A DNA stretch of 64,000 bases from JAJDOD01 sp039024895. GTDB taxonomy: Bacteria; Pseudomonadota; Alphaproteobacteria; Rhodobacterales; Rhodobacteraceae. The stretch spans positions 1 through 64,000 of the forward strand of contig JBCCPJ010000014.1 of NCBI GenBank assembly GCA_039024895.1, in the 5' to 3' direction. The first letter of the stretch is position 1; each line of letters begins with the position of its first letter. The notes under the pieces are model-generated. The model was not told the origin of the DNA. It made no database searches and was given only the letters and a program-made list of their open reading frames with translations. Positions 25,174 through 33,547 of the stretch are shown here, one piece after another. The position numbers and the translations under genes were made by a program.

Positions 25174-25188
25174 ATCGCGCTACGCGAT
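25174..25188. promoter_or_regulatory. Perfect palindrome upstream of zwf
   Basis: ATCGCG-CTA-CGCGAT, a perfect 6-bp inverted repeat with a 3-base centre, lies 43 bases before the zwf ATG in otherwise AT-richer sequence. A TTTTGCA stretch lies just upstream. It looks like a repressor operator for the zwf-pgl-pgi unit. The regulator is not in the window. Confidence 0.4.
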
Positions 25189-25231
25189 TGGAAAATGTTA
25201 GCGGTATCAGGCATTCGAGAGGGAGGGGCCC

Positions 25232-26686
25232 ATGGTCTCACGGGTTATTCCAGTGAACGACTTTGACCTTGTGATTTTTGGGGGCACCGGGGATTTGGCG
25301 CGGCGGAAAATTCTGCCGGGTCTGTTTCGACGTTTCCGTTCCGGCCAAATGCCGCAAGGAGCGCGGATCATCGGGGCGGCGCGTTCGGATATGGATCGGG
25401 CCGAATACCAGAGGATCGTTAAGGCCGCGTTGGAGGAGTTTGTTCAGGAAGCGGCCCGGACAGATGACGGCGTGAACAGCTTTCTTGAGGGTATCCATTA
25501 CGTCACCATCGACGCCACGGGCGAGGGGGGCTGGAAAGACCTCGCCGAAATGCTGCGTGCGGATGTGGTGCGGGCCTTTTATTTCTCCGTCGCGCCATCG
25601 CTGTTCGGTGCGCTGGCAGAGCGGTTGCACGGACACGCCTGTGCCGGGCCAAGCTGCCGGATTGTGGTCGAAAAGCCCTTTGGCCGTGATCTCGCCAGCG
25701 CTGAAGCCCTTAACAAAACACTGCGCGACCATTTCGACGAAAACCAGATCTATCGAATTGACCACTATCTTGGCAAGGAAACCGTCCAGAATCTTATGGC
25801 GGTACGCTTTGGGAATGTTCTGTTCGAACCGCTCTGGAATGCCCAATATGTGGATCACGTGCAGATTACCGTGTCGGAAACGGTGGGCGTGGACGGGCGC
25901 GGCGCCTATTACGACAAGTCGGGTGCCATGCGTGATATGGTGCAGAACCACTTAATGCAACTTTTGTGTCTGACCGCGATGGAGCCGCCTTCGCGCTTTG
26001 ATCCGGACGCCGTGCGGGATGAGAAGCTGAAGGTCATCCGCGCACTCGATGCCGTGTCGCCCGAAAATATCGTGCGTGGTCAATACACCGATCCCACAGA
26101 AGGGCGCGGATACCTCGAACAGGTGGGCGATCCGGATAGCCGGACGGAGAGTTTCATTGCCATGAAACTGGGCATTTCCAACTGGCGCTGGGCGGGTGTG
26201 CCGTTTTTCCTTCGGACTGGCAAACGGCTCAAGGCGCGTTATTCGGAGATTGCAATTGTCTTCAAAGACGCGCCGCACTCGATTTTTGGCCAAGCGCAGG
26301 GGCGACACCGCAATGTTTTGACGATCCGCCTTCAACCCAACGAAGGCATTGATCTTTTCGTGACGATCAAAGAGCCGGGGCCGGGCGGGATGCGTCTTGT
26401 CGATGTGCCGCTCGATATGTCCTTTGCCGAGGCTCTAGGCCCCGATGCTGACGATGTGCCCGATGCGTATGAGCGTCTCATTATGGACGTGATCCGCGGC
26501 AATCAGACGTTGTTCATGCGCGGCGACGAAGTGGAGGCCGCGTGGGCTTGGACCGATCCGCTTATCCAAGGTTGGACCGAAAGTGGAGATCGGCCGGAAC
26601 CCTATGAAACGGGCTCGACCGGCCCCGAGGACGCGGCCATGCTCCTGCATCGCGACGGACGGCGTTGGCGGGATATTCGCCCGTGA
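25232..26686 (+). CDS. zwf: Glucose-6-phosphate 1-dehydrogenase
   Basis: A 484-residue enzyme oxidising glucose 6-phosphate to 6-phosphogluconolactone with NADP or NAD, the entry to the pentose phosphate and Entner-Doudoroff routes. The coenzyme motif G-G-T-G-D-L-A-R-R-K is at about 14-23. The active-site signature R-I-D-H-Y-L-G-K-E-T-V-Q-N contains the catalytic His. GGAGGGG precedes the ATG. It overlaps pgl by 4 bases (GTGA). Length matches the family. Confidence 0.97.
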   Translation: MVSRVIPVNDFDLVIFGGTGDLARRKILPGLFRRFRSGQMPQGARIIGAARSDMDRAEYQRIVKAALEEFVQEAARTDDGVNSFLEGIHYVTIDATGEGGWKDLAEMLRADVVRAFYFSVAPSLFGALAERLHGHACAGPSCRIVVEKPFGRDLASAEALNKTLRDHFDENQIYRIDHYLGKETVQNLMAVRFGNVLFEPLWNAQYVDHVQITVSETVGVDGRGAYYDKSGAMRDMVQNHLMQLLCLTAMEPPSRFDPDAVRDEKLKVIRALDAVSPENIVRGQYTDPTEGRGYLEQVGDPDSRTESFIAMKLGISNWRWAGVPFFLRTGKRLKARYSEIAIVFKDAPHSIFGQAQGRHRNVLTIRLQPNEGIDLFVTIKEPGPGGMRLVDVPLDMSFAEALGPDADDVPDAYERLIMDVIRGNQTLFMRGDEVEAAWAWTDPLIQGWTESGDRPEPYETGSTGPEDAAMLLHRDGRRWRDIRP

Positions 26687-27342
26687 ACCTGATTGAGTAT
26701 GCCGACCGGGACATGTTGTTTCTGGACCTCGCCAATCGGTTGGCGGGGGAGTTGGAAACGGCGCTGTTGCACGCCGAACGCGTAAGCTTCGCCGTGCCCG
26801 GCGGTACCACGCCAGGTCCCATGTTCGACGAGCTATGTGCGGCGGATATCGCCTGGGATCGCGTTGATGTGCTGCTGACGGACGAACGTCGGGTTCCGGC
26901 GGATCACGAACGCTCGAACGAACGCCTGATCCGAGAGCGTCTTATAACCAGTCGCGCTAAAGCTGCCCAGTTTGTGCGCTTGGTGCCGGAAGAGGCTGAT
27001 GCTGGCCCGGAAATTCAACGCCTTTCCAGCCTGTTACCGATCGATGTGATGGTACTGGGCATGGGAAGCGATATGCACACGGCCTCGCTCTTTCCGGGAT
27101 CGCTCGATTTGCCTGCAGCGATGGACCGGCACGCGCCCCCGCTGATGGCTGTTGCGGCATCGGAGGGGCTAGAGCCAAGAGTAACGCTCACTGGGCCTGT
27201 TTTGTCGCAGGCAATTTCGGTCCACGTGCTAATCACCGGTGACGAGAAGAAAGCCGTCCTCGAAAAAGCAAGGGCCGCTAACCATTTAGAAGCACCGATT
27301 GGGATAGTGCTGGGGCAAGCAGACATTCATTGGGCCCCTTGA
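26683..27342 (+). CDS. pgl: 6-phosphogluconolactonase
   Basis: About 219 residues from GTG 26683, whose bases overlap the zwf stop. It is a SugarIsomerase-like DevB/Pgl family protein: F-A-V-P-G-G-T-T-P, L-L-T-D-E-R-R-V-P with S-N-E-R, and V-L-G-M-G-S-D-M-H-T-A-S-L-F-P-G. Most Pgl proteins have G-M-G-x-D-G-H; here Ser-Asp-Met-His replaces it, with His retained. It hydrolyses the lactone made by Zwf. The order zwf-pgl with overlap is the usual alphaproteobacterial one. Confidence 0.93.
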   Translation: MNLIEYADRDMLFLDLANRLAGELETALLHAERVSFAVPGGTTPGPMFDELCAADIAWDRVDVLLTDERRVPADHERSNERLIRERLITSRAKAAQFVRLVPEEADAGPEIQRLSSLLPIDVMVLGMGSDMHTASLFPGSLDLPAAMDRHAPPLMAVAASEGLEPRVTLTGPVLSQAISVHVLITGDEKKAVLEKARAANHLEAPIGIVLGQADIHWAP

Positions 27343-27344
27343 AT

Positions 27345-27974
27345 ATGACAGTCACATTTGAAGCCGCGTTGCGCGATGCTCTTACCGACCTTGATATCGA
27401 CCTGCCCCATGGGATTTGGGAGTTCATTGCCTGGCTGGAAGAGCGTGGGCACAGATCGGAAACTCTGGCGGGTTTGCCCTTTCTCACGATTGCGGAACCG
27501 GATGTGGAGGGCAATGTCTGGAGCGAGCTCTTCTTCGATTTGCCGCCTGATTTGGTTCGTTTCTGGTTCGGAAGGGACGGGCTTGAAAAGCAAGTGATCC
27601 CCTTCGTGCATTGTGGTGGCGACGGCAGCTATATCGCCCTTTGGCGGCATGCGGGCGCACCCGACCGTTTTGTGTTTCTTGGCTCCGAGGGGGAGGCGTT
27701 CACAATTGCCGAAGATGTGCAGTCGTTTCTCACCATTGTCACTATGGGATATCCCATGATCGAGGGGCGGGATAACTTGACGGCGACGCCCGAACATTTG
27801 TGGGACGATATCAACGATGAAGAACCCTGGCCCGACACACCGGCAGTCAAGGCCTGGATTGGTTCACATTTCGGTATTTCGCACCCGATGACGGCAAGCA
27901 TTTTGCTGCCGTACTCGCCCGGTGAGGATCCGTTCGAGGCTTTCGTATTGGAGCAATCGGGTGCCGCTGCCTGA
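27345..27974 (+). CDS. SMI1/KNR4 (SUKH)-like protein
   Basis: About 209 residues from ATG 27345, 2 bases after the pgl stop. The middle reads like a SMI1/KNR4 fold: V-I-P-F-V-H-C-G-G-D-G-S-Y-I-A-L-W, then V-F-L-G-S-E-G-E-A-F and S-F-L-T-I-V-T-M-G-Y. SUKH proteins are mostly immunity proteins of toxin systems or regulatory adaptors. No toxin is near. Its place inside a sugar-phosphate operon suggests a metabolic adaptor instead. The family call is moderate. ATG 27345 lacks a strong Shine-Dalgarno and is probably coupled to pgl. Confidence 0.55.
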   Translation: MTVTFEAALRDALTDLDIDLPHGIWEFIAWLEERGHRSETLAGLPFLTIAEPDVEGNVWSELFFDLPPDLVRFWFGRDGLEKQVIPFVHCGGDGSYIALWRHAGAPDRFVFLGSEGEAFTIAEDVQSFLTIVTMGYPMIEGRDNLTATPEHLWDDINDEEPWPDTPAVKAWIGSHFGISHPMTASILLPYSPGEDPFEAFVLEQSGAAA

Positions 27975-28040
27975 AATCGCGCCGATGGGTGACAGTCAGG
28001 GCGTGAAATGACATAGGTTGTGTCGACACGAGGGGGCGAC

Positions 28041-29651
28041 ATGGACTGGACCAAACTCGCAACAGCCGCAGCAAAGGCGGCTGAGACGCCTATTCTATCC
28101 CGGTTCGAGGATGCGACACGGGCAAGCGACTTCGCTGTTGAGGCAAGCGGTCTCTACTTCGACTATTCAAAAACTGCGATGGGGTCCGCTGACCGCGATC
28201 TCTTGATCGAAATGTTTGCCCAAGCGGGCGTTGCTGCGCGCCGCGATGAGATGTTTGCCGGGGCCAAGATCAACGAGACTGAAGGGCGCGCGGTGCTTCA
28301 TACGGCGCTCCGTAATCTCTCCGGGACCCCTGTTTTTGTCGATGGAGAAGACGTGATGCCGGGCGTTCTCCACACGCTCGACCGCATGGGCGCGTTCGCG
28401 GAAGACGTCCGGTCTGGCGTCTATCGGCTGACCGGCGGTCAAGTGACTGATGTTGTTAATATCGGCATCGGAGGCTCTGATCTTGGTCCCGCCATGGCAA
28501 CACTGGCGCTTGCCCCGTATCATGACGGGCCACGGGTTCACTTCGTGTCCAATGTTGATGGGGCGCAGATCAATGACACCCTTTTGGGGCTGGATCAAAA
28601 AACCACGCTAATCATCGTCGCTTCGAAAACCTTTACCACCATCGAGACGATCACCAACGCCGAAACGGCCCGACGCTGGCTGGCGGAAGAACTGGACGCC
28701 TCGGACATCGGTCGTCATTTTGCCGCGCTGTCAACGGCGGCGGACAAAACCGCCTCTTTCGACATCGATCTGTCCCGTGTTTTCGGTTTCGAGGACTGGG
28801 TGGGGGGACGCTATTCGATTTGGGGGCCTATCGGTCTTTCCCTGATGATCGCAATTGGCTCGGACGCTTTTCGGGCCTTCCTTTCCGGCAGCGAAGCAAT
28901 GGATCAGCATTTTCGCGCGGCGGCCCCTTTGGAAAACATGCCCGTCATGCTCGCCCTCACCGGCATTTGGCACCATCAGGGCATGGGGTTCCCAACCCGT
29001 GCGGTGCTCCCTTATGAGCAACGCCTCGCGCGCCTCCCGGCCTATTTTCAGCAGTTGGAAATGGAGAGTAATGGAAAATCCGTGGCCTTGGATGGAAGTA
29101 GCCTGAGCACTGTCTCCGGCCCGATTGTCTGGGGCGAGCCCGGTACCATTGGTCAACATGCGTTTTACCAGTTGATCCATCAGGGTCGGGCGGTCATCCC
29201 CTGTGAATTCATGGTTGGCGCCGAGAGCCACGAGCCTGAGCTTGGACACCACCATCGACTGCTGGTCGCAAACTGCCTTGCGCAGTCCGAAGCCTTGATG
29301 CGCGGCCGTTCATTCGCCGAAGCGCGGGCGTTGATGGCTGGCACTTTTGAGGGGACCGAGTTGGAACGTCAGTCCCGGCACCGCGTTTTTGAAGGCAACC
29401 GACCGTCGACCACGCTGATATATCCGAAACTGACGCCGTTTGTCCTTGGTCAAATCGTGGCGCTTTACGAGCACCGTGTCTTTGTCGAAGGTGTGATGCT
29501 TGACATAAACTCCTTCGACCAATGGGGCGTCGAACTTGGGAAAGAACTGGCCAAAGCGCTCGAGCCGATGGTGGCAGGCGAAACGCCAACGGAGGGCAAG
29601 GACGGTTCAACGGCCACGCTTGTCGAGACTGTACGCCGTTACAGTGCCTAA
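28041..29651 (+). CDS. pgi: Glucose-6-phosphate isomerase
   Basis: 536 residues from ATG 28041, which follows GAGGGGGCGAC. A GTG at 28020 is possible but unlikely. Phosphoglucose isomerase signatures are present: N-I-G-I-G-G-S-D-L-G-P, the D-W-V-G-G-R-Y-S-I-W-G-P-I-G-L-S block, and F-D-Q-W-G-V-E-L-G-K near the C-terminus. It interconverts glucose 6-phosphate and fructose 6-phosphate. With zwf and pgl it forms a glucose-6-phosphate node. The spacing to the upstream SMI1-like gene is 66 bases. Confidence 0.97.
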   Translation: MDWTKLATAAAKAAETPILSRFEDATRASDFAVEASGLYFDYSKTAMGSADRDLLIEMFAQAGVAARRDEMFAGAKINETEGRAVLHTALRNLSGTPVFVDGEDVMPGVLHTLDRMGAFAEDVRSGVYRLTGGQVTDVVNIGIGGSDLGPAMATLALAPYHDGPRVHFVSNVDGAQINDTLLGLDQKTTLIIVASKTFTTIETITNAETARRWLAEELDASDIGRHFAALSTAADKTASFDIDLSRVFGFEDWVGGRYSIWGPIGLSLMIAIGSDAFRAFLSGSEAMDQHFRAAAPLENMPVMLALTGIWHHQGMGFPTRAVLPYEQRLARLPAYFQQLEMESNGKSVALDGSSLSTVSGPIVWGEPGTIGQHAFYQLIHQGRAVIPCEFMVGAESHEPELGHHHRLLVANCLAQSEALMRGRSFAEARALMAGTFEGTELERQSRHRVFEGNRPSTTLIYPKLTPFVLGQIVALYEHRVFVEGVMLDINSFDQWGVELGKELAKALEPMVAGETPTEGKDGSTATLVETVRRYSA

Positions 29652-29751
29652 ATGGTTAGCGCGTCACCTGAGGGATGAGCAGACTTGCACCCACAGAGTC
29701 GTGATCGTCACAGGCTAGACATCCCGCATGGACCATTCCACCTTAGGGTGC

Positions 29752-30729
29752 ATGTTGACACGTCGGAAACTGTTTATCGCTGGTGCGGCAACAATTGCGG
29801 CACCTCATATCCTGTCGTCCCAGGCCGATGCTCTCTCCAGCTTTTTTAACCAGACCCCACAAGTCAGAACGCTTCAGGTCCGTCGCAACGACGCATTGAT
29901 TTTTGCCGAGGCGCGGGCACCCGGGAACCTCGACAGCTTCGCTAACATCAAGTCGGTGTCGAAAAGCGTGGTGGCGCTGTTATTGGGAACGGCCTTTGAT
30001 CGCGGTGAACTGACCACAATCGACGCGACCATTCGTGAGCTGGCGCCAGATCTTTTGCCGCGCGACGCGACGCCCGGGGCGGGAGACATCACGCTCCAAG
30101 ACCTCGTCACCTTGCGCGCCGGGCTGGAGCGCACCTCCGGGCCCAATTATGGTCCCTGGGTGAATTCAAGCAACTGGATCAATTATGCGCTGACCCGGCC
30201 AATGATTACCGAGCCGGGGTCGCGGATGCTCTATTCGACCGGTTCGACCCATTTGCTTGGCGCAATCCTCACCAAAGTAACTGGGCAGAGTCTTTTGGAG
30301 CTTGCGCGACAGCGCCTTGGTGTTCCCCTTGATATGGAAGTGCCCGCTTGGACCCGAGATCCCCAAGGCTTCTACATGGGCGGCAACCAGATGGCGTTGC
30401 GGCCGTCGGACATGCTGAAACTTGCGATGTTGATGCGTGATAACGGGCAATATGAAGGGCAGCAGGTGCTGTCGGGCAACTGGATTGTTGCCTCCACACA
30501 GCCTCGCACCCGATCCAACTGGTCCAACCTCTCCTATGGGTATGGCTGGTTCATTTCTCCCACGGGGTTCATCCTGGGACGGGGGTACGGCGGGCAGATT
30601 ATTGCGGCGCATCCCGAGCGGGGTCTGGCGGTTGCCATCACGTCCGACCCGACATTGCCCGCGCGGTCTAACGGCTACTTCGGCGAGTTGATTGACCTTC
30701 TGGACGGACCCATTCTTGGGATCGCGTAA
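29752..30729 (+). CDS. Class C beta-lactamase-family serine hydrolase, Tat-type signal
   Basis: About 325 residues from ATG 29752 (a start at 29728 is also possible). The N-terminus M-L-T-R-R-K-L-F-I-A-G-A-A is a twin-arginine signal with a cleavage site near A-D-A. The serine nucleophile motif is S-V-S-K (SxxK), with L-Y-S-T in the Tyr position and a glycine-rich G-R-G-Y-G-G-Q near the end. It is probably a periplasmic esterase or D-aminopeptidase-like enzyme, not a resistance beta-lactamase. It is transcribed alone and convergent with the thioesterase. Confidence 0.8.
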   Translation: MLTRRKLFIAGAATIAAPHILSSQADALSSFFNQTPQVRTLQVRRNDALIFAEARAPGNLDSFANIKSVSKSVVALLLGTAFDRGELTTIDATIRELAPDLLPRDATPGAGDITLQDLVTLRAGLERTSGPNYGPWVNSSNWINYALTRPMITEPGSRMLYSTGSTHLLGAILTKVTGQSLLELARQRLGVPLDMEVPAWTRDPQGFYMGGNQMALRPSDMLKLAMLMRDNGQYEGQQVLSGNWIVASTQPRTRSNWSNLSYGYGWFISPTGFILGRGYGGQIIAAHPERGLAVAITSDPTLPARSNGYFGELIDLLDGPILGIA

Positions 30730-30741
30730 GCGACATTGAGC

Positions 30742-31218
30742 CTAAAGCCCTGAGGTCGCGGCACCGTCGCGTTCCAGCATCGTGGCGATAGCCTCCGGTC
30801 GGTGGGGTTGGCGCGCGCGCCCGTCGGGCGAGAGGCTGACCACGACCGCTTCGCCACTTGCGCGTAGCGCGCCCTCCACAAAAAGACCGTAGTCCATCAC
30901 GAATGACGAGGGTTTGACCAGCGTGGTCCGCGCGGTCACCACATAGGCTTCGTTCATCAAGACCGGGGCCAGATAGTCCGCTGTGACGCGTCGCACGACC
31001 AGTTGCGGGTCATCAGCTTCGCTGTAGTTTGAGACGTTATAGTCTTGAAGGTAACGGACGCGGATCGTCTCGAACCAGCGTAGGAAGACAACGTTATTCA
31101 CGTGGTTTAGGGCGTCTAATTCATGGAAGCGGACACGGTCTGCATACCCGTAACCAAAGCCTTCTATTCCCAGTGCTGACAGGTCGGCGCGGTCTAATGT
31201 GGAGAGAAACTCGATCAT
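30742..31218 (-). CDS. 4HBT hotdog-fold acyl-CoA thioesterase
   Basis: A 158-residue single hotdog domain protein. The 4-hydroxybenzoyl-CoA/YbgC-like signature is F-H-E-L-D-A-L-N-H-V-N-N-V-V-F-L-R-W-F-E, with the Asp of the D-x-x-x-H-V-N-N motif as catalytic residue. It hydrolyses an acyl-CoA or related thioester. The substrate is not predictable. The gene ends close to the stop of the serine hydrolase, and its ATG lies 15 bases from the 3' end of tRNA-Gly. Confidence 0.83.
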   Translation of the reverse strand: MIEFLSTLDRADLSALGIEGFGYGYADRVRFHELDALNHVNNVVFLRWFETIRVRYLQDYNVSNYSEADDPQLVVRRVTADYLAPVLMNEAYVVTARTTLVKPSSFVMDYGLFVEGALRASGEAVVVSLSPDGRARQPHRPEAIATMLERDGAATSGL

Positions 31219-31232
31219 AGGTCCGGACAGGC

Positions 31233-31306
31233 TGGAGCGGGTAGCGGGAATTGACCCCGCGCGTTCAGCTTGGGAAGCTGACAGGCTACCATTACATCAT
31301 ACCCGC
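31233..31306 (-). tRNA. tRNA-Gly (anticodon CCC)
   Basis: The acceptor stem is GCGGGTA/TACCCGC. The anticodon arm is TCAGC-TTCCCAA-GCTGA, giving anticodon CCC for codon GGG. A T-arm with GGTCAATTC and an encoded 3' CCA (31233-31235) complete it. The D-arm contains AATGGTAGC. Total length is 74 nt with CCA. Confidence 0.95.
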
Positions 31307-31399
31307 GTTTGCCAACCGGGCGTAGTCGATGCCTGTGGTTCGGTCAAGCAGACGTCGCTCCGATGCTGACACATTTACAGGCGGCAACAGGCGGTGGCG

Positions 31400-33439
31400 T
31401 CAGCCGCGACGGCGTCTACGTCGCCCGGTCTCACCTGACGGCCCGGCATTGAAGCTGGGGTTTGGGAGCGTCACAACTTTCCCAAGCTCAGCGAAAGGCG
31501 CGGTGGCATGCGGGATTGCGTTGGCGGCGACGAAATGTTCCTGAAACCGGGGTTCGATCGCCGTTTCCACTTTTTCGATCCGGTGGACTTCCATCTCGAT
31601 CCGTGCGCGGGCCGAGATGTCGCAGAGCGCAATCCGTGCGCCTGTACCAGCCGCGTTTCCGGCAGAGGTGACATTCTCCAAAGGACAATCTGGTATCATG
31701 CCAAGGACCATCGCATGCTTAGGCGAGATATGCGCGCCGAAGGCCCCCGCCAAAACCACCCGGTCCACGGTGTCTGTCTCTAATTCGTCCATCAACAGCC
31801 GCGCCCCGGCATAAAGCGCAGATTTAGCAAGCTGTATTGCCCGAATGTCACCTTGGGTGACGGTAATGAGCGATCCGCCCTCCGCCGTGGCGTCGTGCAG
31901 CACATAGGCGTGCGTACGACCGTCGGGAATGGCGCGGGGTGTCCCGGTGGCCGCTGCCGAACCGATCAGGCCACGCGCGTCCATGATGCCGGCAATCCGC
32001 ATTTCCGCCACAGCCTCGATTATGCCCGAGCCGCAAATGCCAGTGACGCCGCTGACGGCCGTCGCGGCCTCAAACCCTTCTTCATTGGACCAAATATCAC
32101 TGCCGATCACGCGGAAGCGCGGTTCCTTCGTGATGGGATCAATCTCGACCCGTTCAATGGCGCCGGGGGCGGCACGCTGCCCGGATGAGATTTGCGCGCC
32201 CTCAAACGCGGGGCCGGTGGGCGACGAACAGGCCAGCACTTTTTCCGAAGTCCCGAGCAAAATTTCCGCATTAGTGCCGACATCGCAGATCAAGACGAGG
32301 TCTTCGGACTTATAGGGCTCCTCCGACAAGGCGACAGCGGCGCAATCGGCGCCGACATGGCCTGCGATGCAGGGCAGCATATAGGCTTGCGCATCGCTGT
32401 TGATGCTGGCGAGGCCGAAGTCGCGCGCTTCGGATGTCACGGCGTCGGATGTGGCAAGTGCGAACGGGGCCTGGCCCAACTCGACAGGGTCAATGCCAAG
32501 CAACAGGTGATGCATGACCGGGTTGCAGACAATCACGGCCTCAACGATTTGATCTGTGGGAATGTTGGCTTCTGCGCTCAGTTCCTGCGCTAACTGGTCC
32601 ATCGCTGTATGCACGACGGCGGTCATCTCCGCCGCGCCGCCAGCGTTCATCATGGCATAGGATACCCGGCTCATGAGATCCTCGCCAAACCGGATTTGAG
32701 GGTTCATGAGGCCCGCGCTCGCCGCAACCTGGCCATTGCGCAGATCACAAAGATGCGCGGCGATGGTGGTAGAGCCAAGATCGATGGCAAGCCCGTAGAG
32801 GCGTCCATCGAAATATCCCGGCCACACATCAACGAGCTTCGGCACGGCGTCCGTATGGTCTTGCCAAACGGCGACAGTCACCGACCAATTTCCCTTGCGG
32901 AGGGCCGGTTGGAGCTTGGCGAGCAGGCGGGGCGAGGCCGTGAGGCCGGGCAGGGACTGGTCCCGCGCGAGCGCGTCCCGGAGGCGTTGAAGGTCGCCCG
33001 ATGGCTCGTGCATGTCCGGCTCGCGCACCTCAACGTAATAGAGCCGTGTTGCGGGGGCCATCGTGATATCTCGGTTGGCAGCAGCTTTGCGCACGACCTG
33101 CTTATGGACTTGGCTTTCCGGTGGCACGTCAATCACGACGTCGTTTTGAATGGTCGCCTGACAGCCAAGGCGCCGTCCGGGCTTGAGACCCCGCTTGTCA
33201 TCATAGCGTTGTTCGACGGCATTGAACTCTGAGAGCGCGGTTGCAGTAACATGGACGCCGTGTTTCGGAAAGTCGCCTTGTCCCGGTGACACCTGACATT
33301 TGGAGCAGATACCACGCCCGCCGCAGACGCTGTCCAGATCGACGCCCAATTGCCGCGCGGCGGTCAGCACTGGCGTGCCCAGAGGGACCTGACCGCGCTT
33401 GCCCGAAGGCGTAAAGATGACAAGGGCCGTGTCGCTCAT
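31400..33439 (-). CDS. RamA-like corrinoid-protein reactivating ATPase with 2Fe-2S domain
   Basis: A 679-residue protein. The N-terminal plant-type ferredoxin domain has cysteines 39, 45, 48 and 93. The remainder is an ASKHA-fold ATPase (DUF4445-like: L-A-I-D-L-G-S-T-T-I-A-A-H-L, then I-C-D-V-G-T-N-A-E-I). Such proteins re-reduce inactive Co(II) corrinoids to Co(I) using ATP. The neighbouring methyltransferase suggests the partner is the split B12-dependent methionine synthase of Roseobacter-type bacteria. The C-terminus is a run of arginines (TGRRRRRRG). It is separated by about 110 bases from the methyltransferase gene upstream. Confidence 0.85.
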   Translation of the reverse strand: MSDTALVIFTPSGKRGQVPLGTPVLTAARQLGVDLDSVCGGRGICSKCQVSPGQGDFPKHGVHVTATALSEFNAVEQRYDDKRGLKPGRRLGCQATIQNDVVIDVPPESQVHKQVVRKAAANRDITMAPATRLYYVEVREPDMHEPSGDLQRLRDALARDQSLPGLTASPRLLAKLQPALRKGNWSVTVAVWQDHTDAVPKLVDVWPGYFDGRLYGLAIDLGSTTIAAHLCDLRNGQVAASAGLMNPQIRFGEDLMSRVSYAMMNAGGAAEMTAVVHTAMDQLAQELSAEANIPTDQIVEAVIVCNPVMHHLLLGIDPVELGQAPFALATSDAVTSEARDFGLASINSDAQAYMLPCIAGHVGADCAAVALSEEPYKSEDLVLICDVGTNAEILLGTSEKVLACSSPTGPAFEGAQISSGQRAAPGAIERVEIDPITKEPRFRVIGSDIWSNEEGFEAATAVSGVTGICGSGIIEAVAEMRIAGIMDARGLIGSAAATGTPRAIPDGRTHAYVLHDATAEGGSLITVTQGDIRAIQLAKSALYAGARLLMDELETDTVDRVVLAGAFGAHISPKHAMVLGMIPDCPLENVTSAGNAAGTGARIALCDISARARIEMEVHRIEKVETAIEPRFQEHFVAANAIPHATAPFAELGKVVTLPNPSFNAGPSGETGRRRRRRG

Positions 33440-33547
33440 GGGGCGGCGCCAGAGAAGTTGGAAAGCGTGTTTAGGCTTGGCGCGCAGAACGACAGGCCGC
33501 TTTTAGCGCCGTTTGCATCTTCATGCGGTTCCCGGCAGCGCGCGCGA

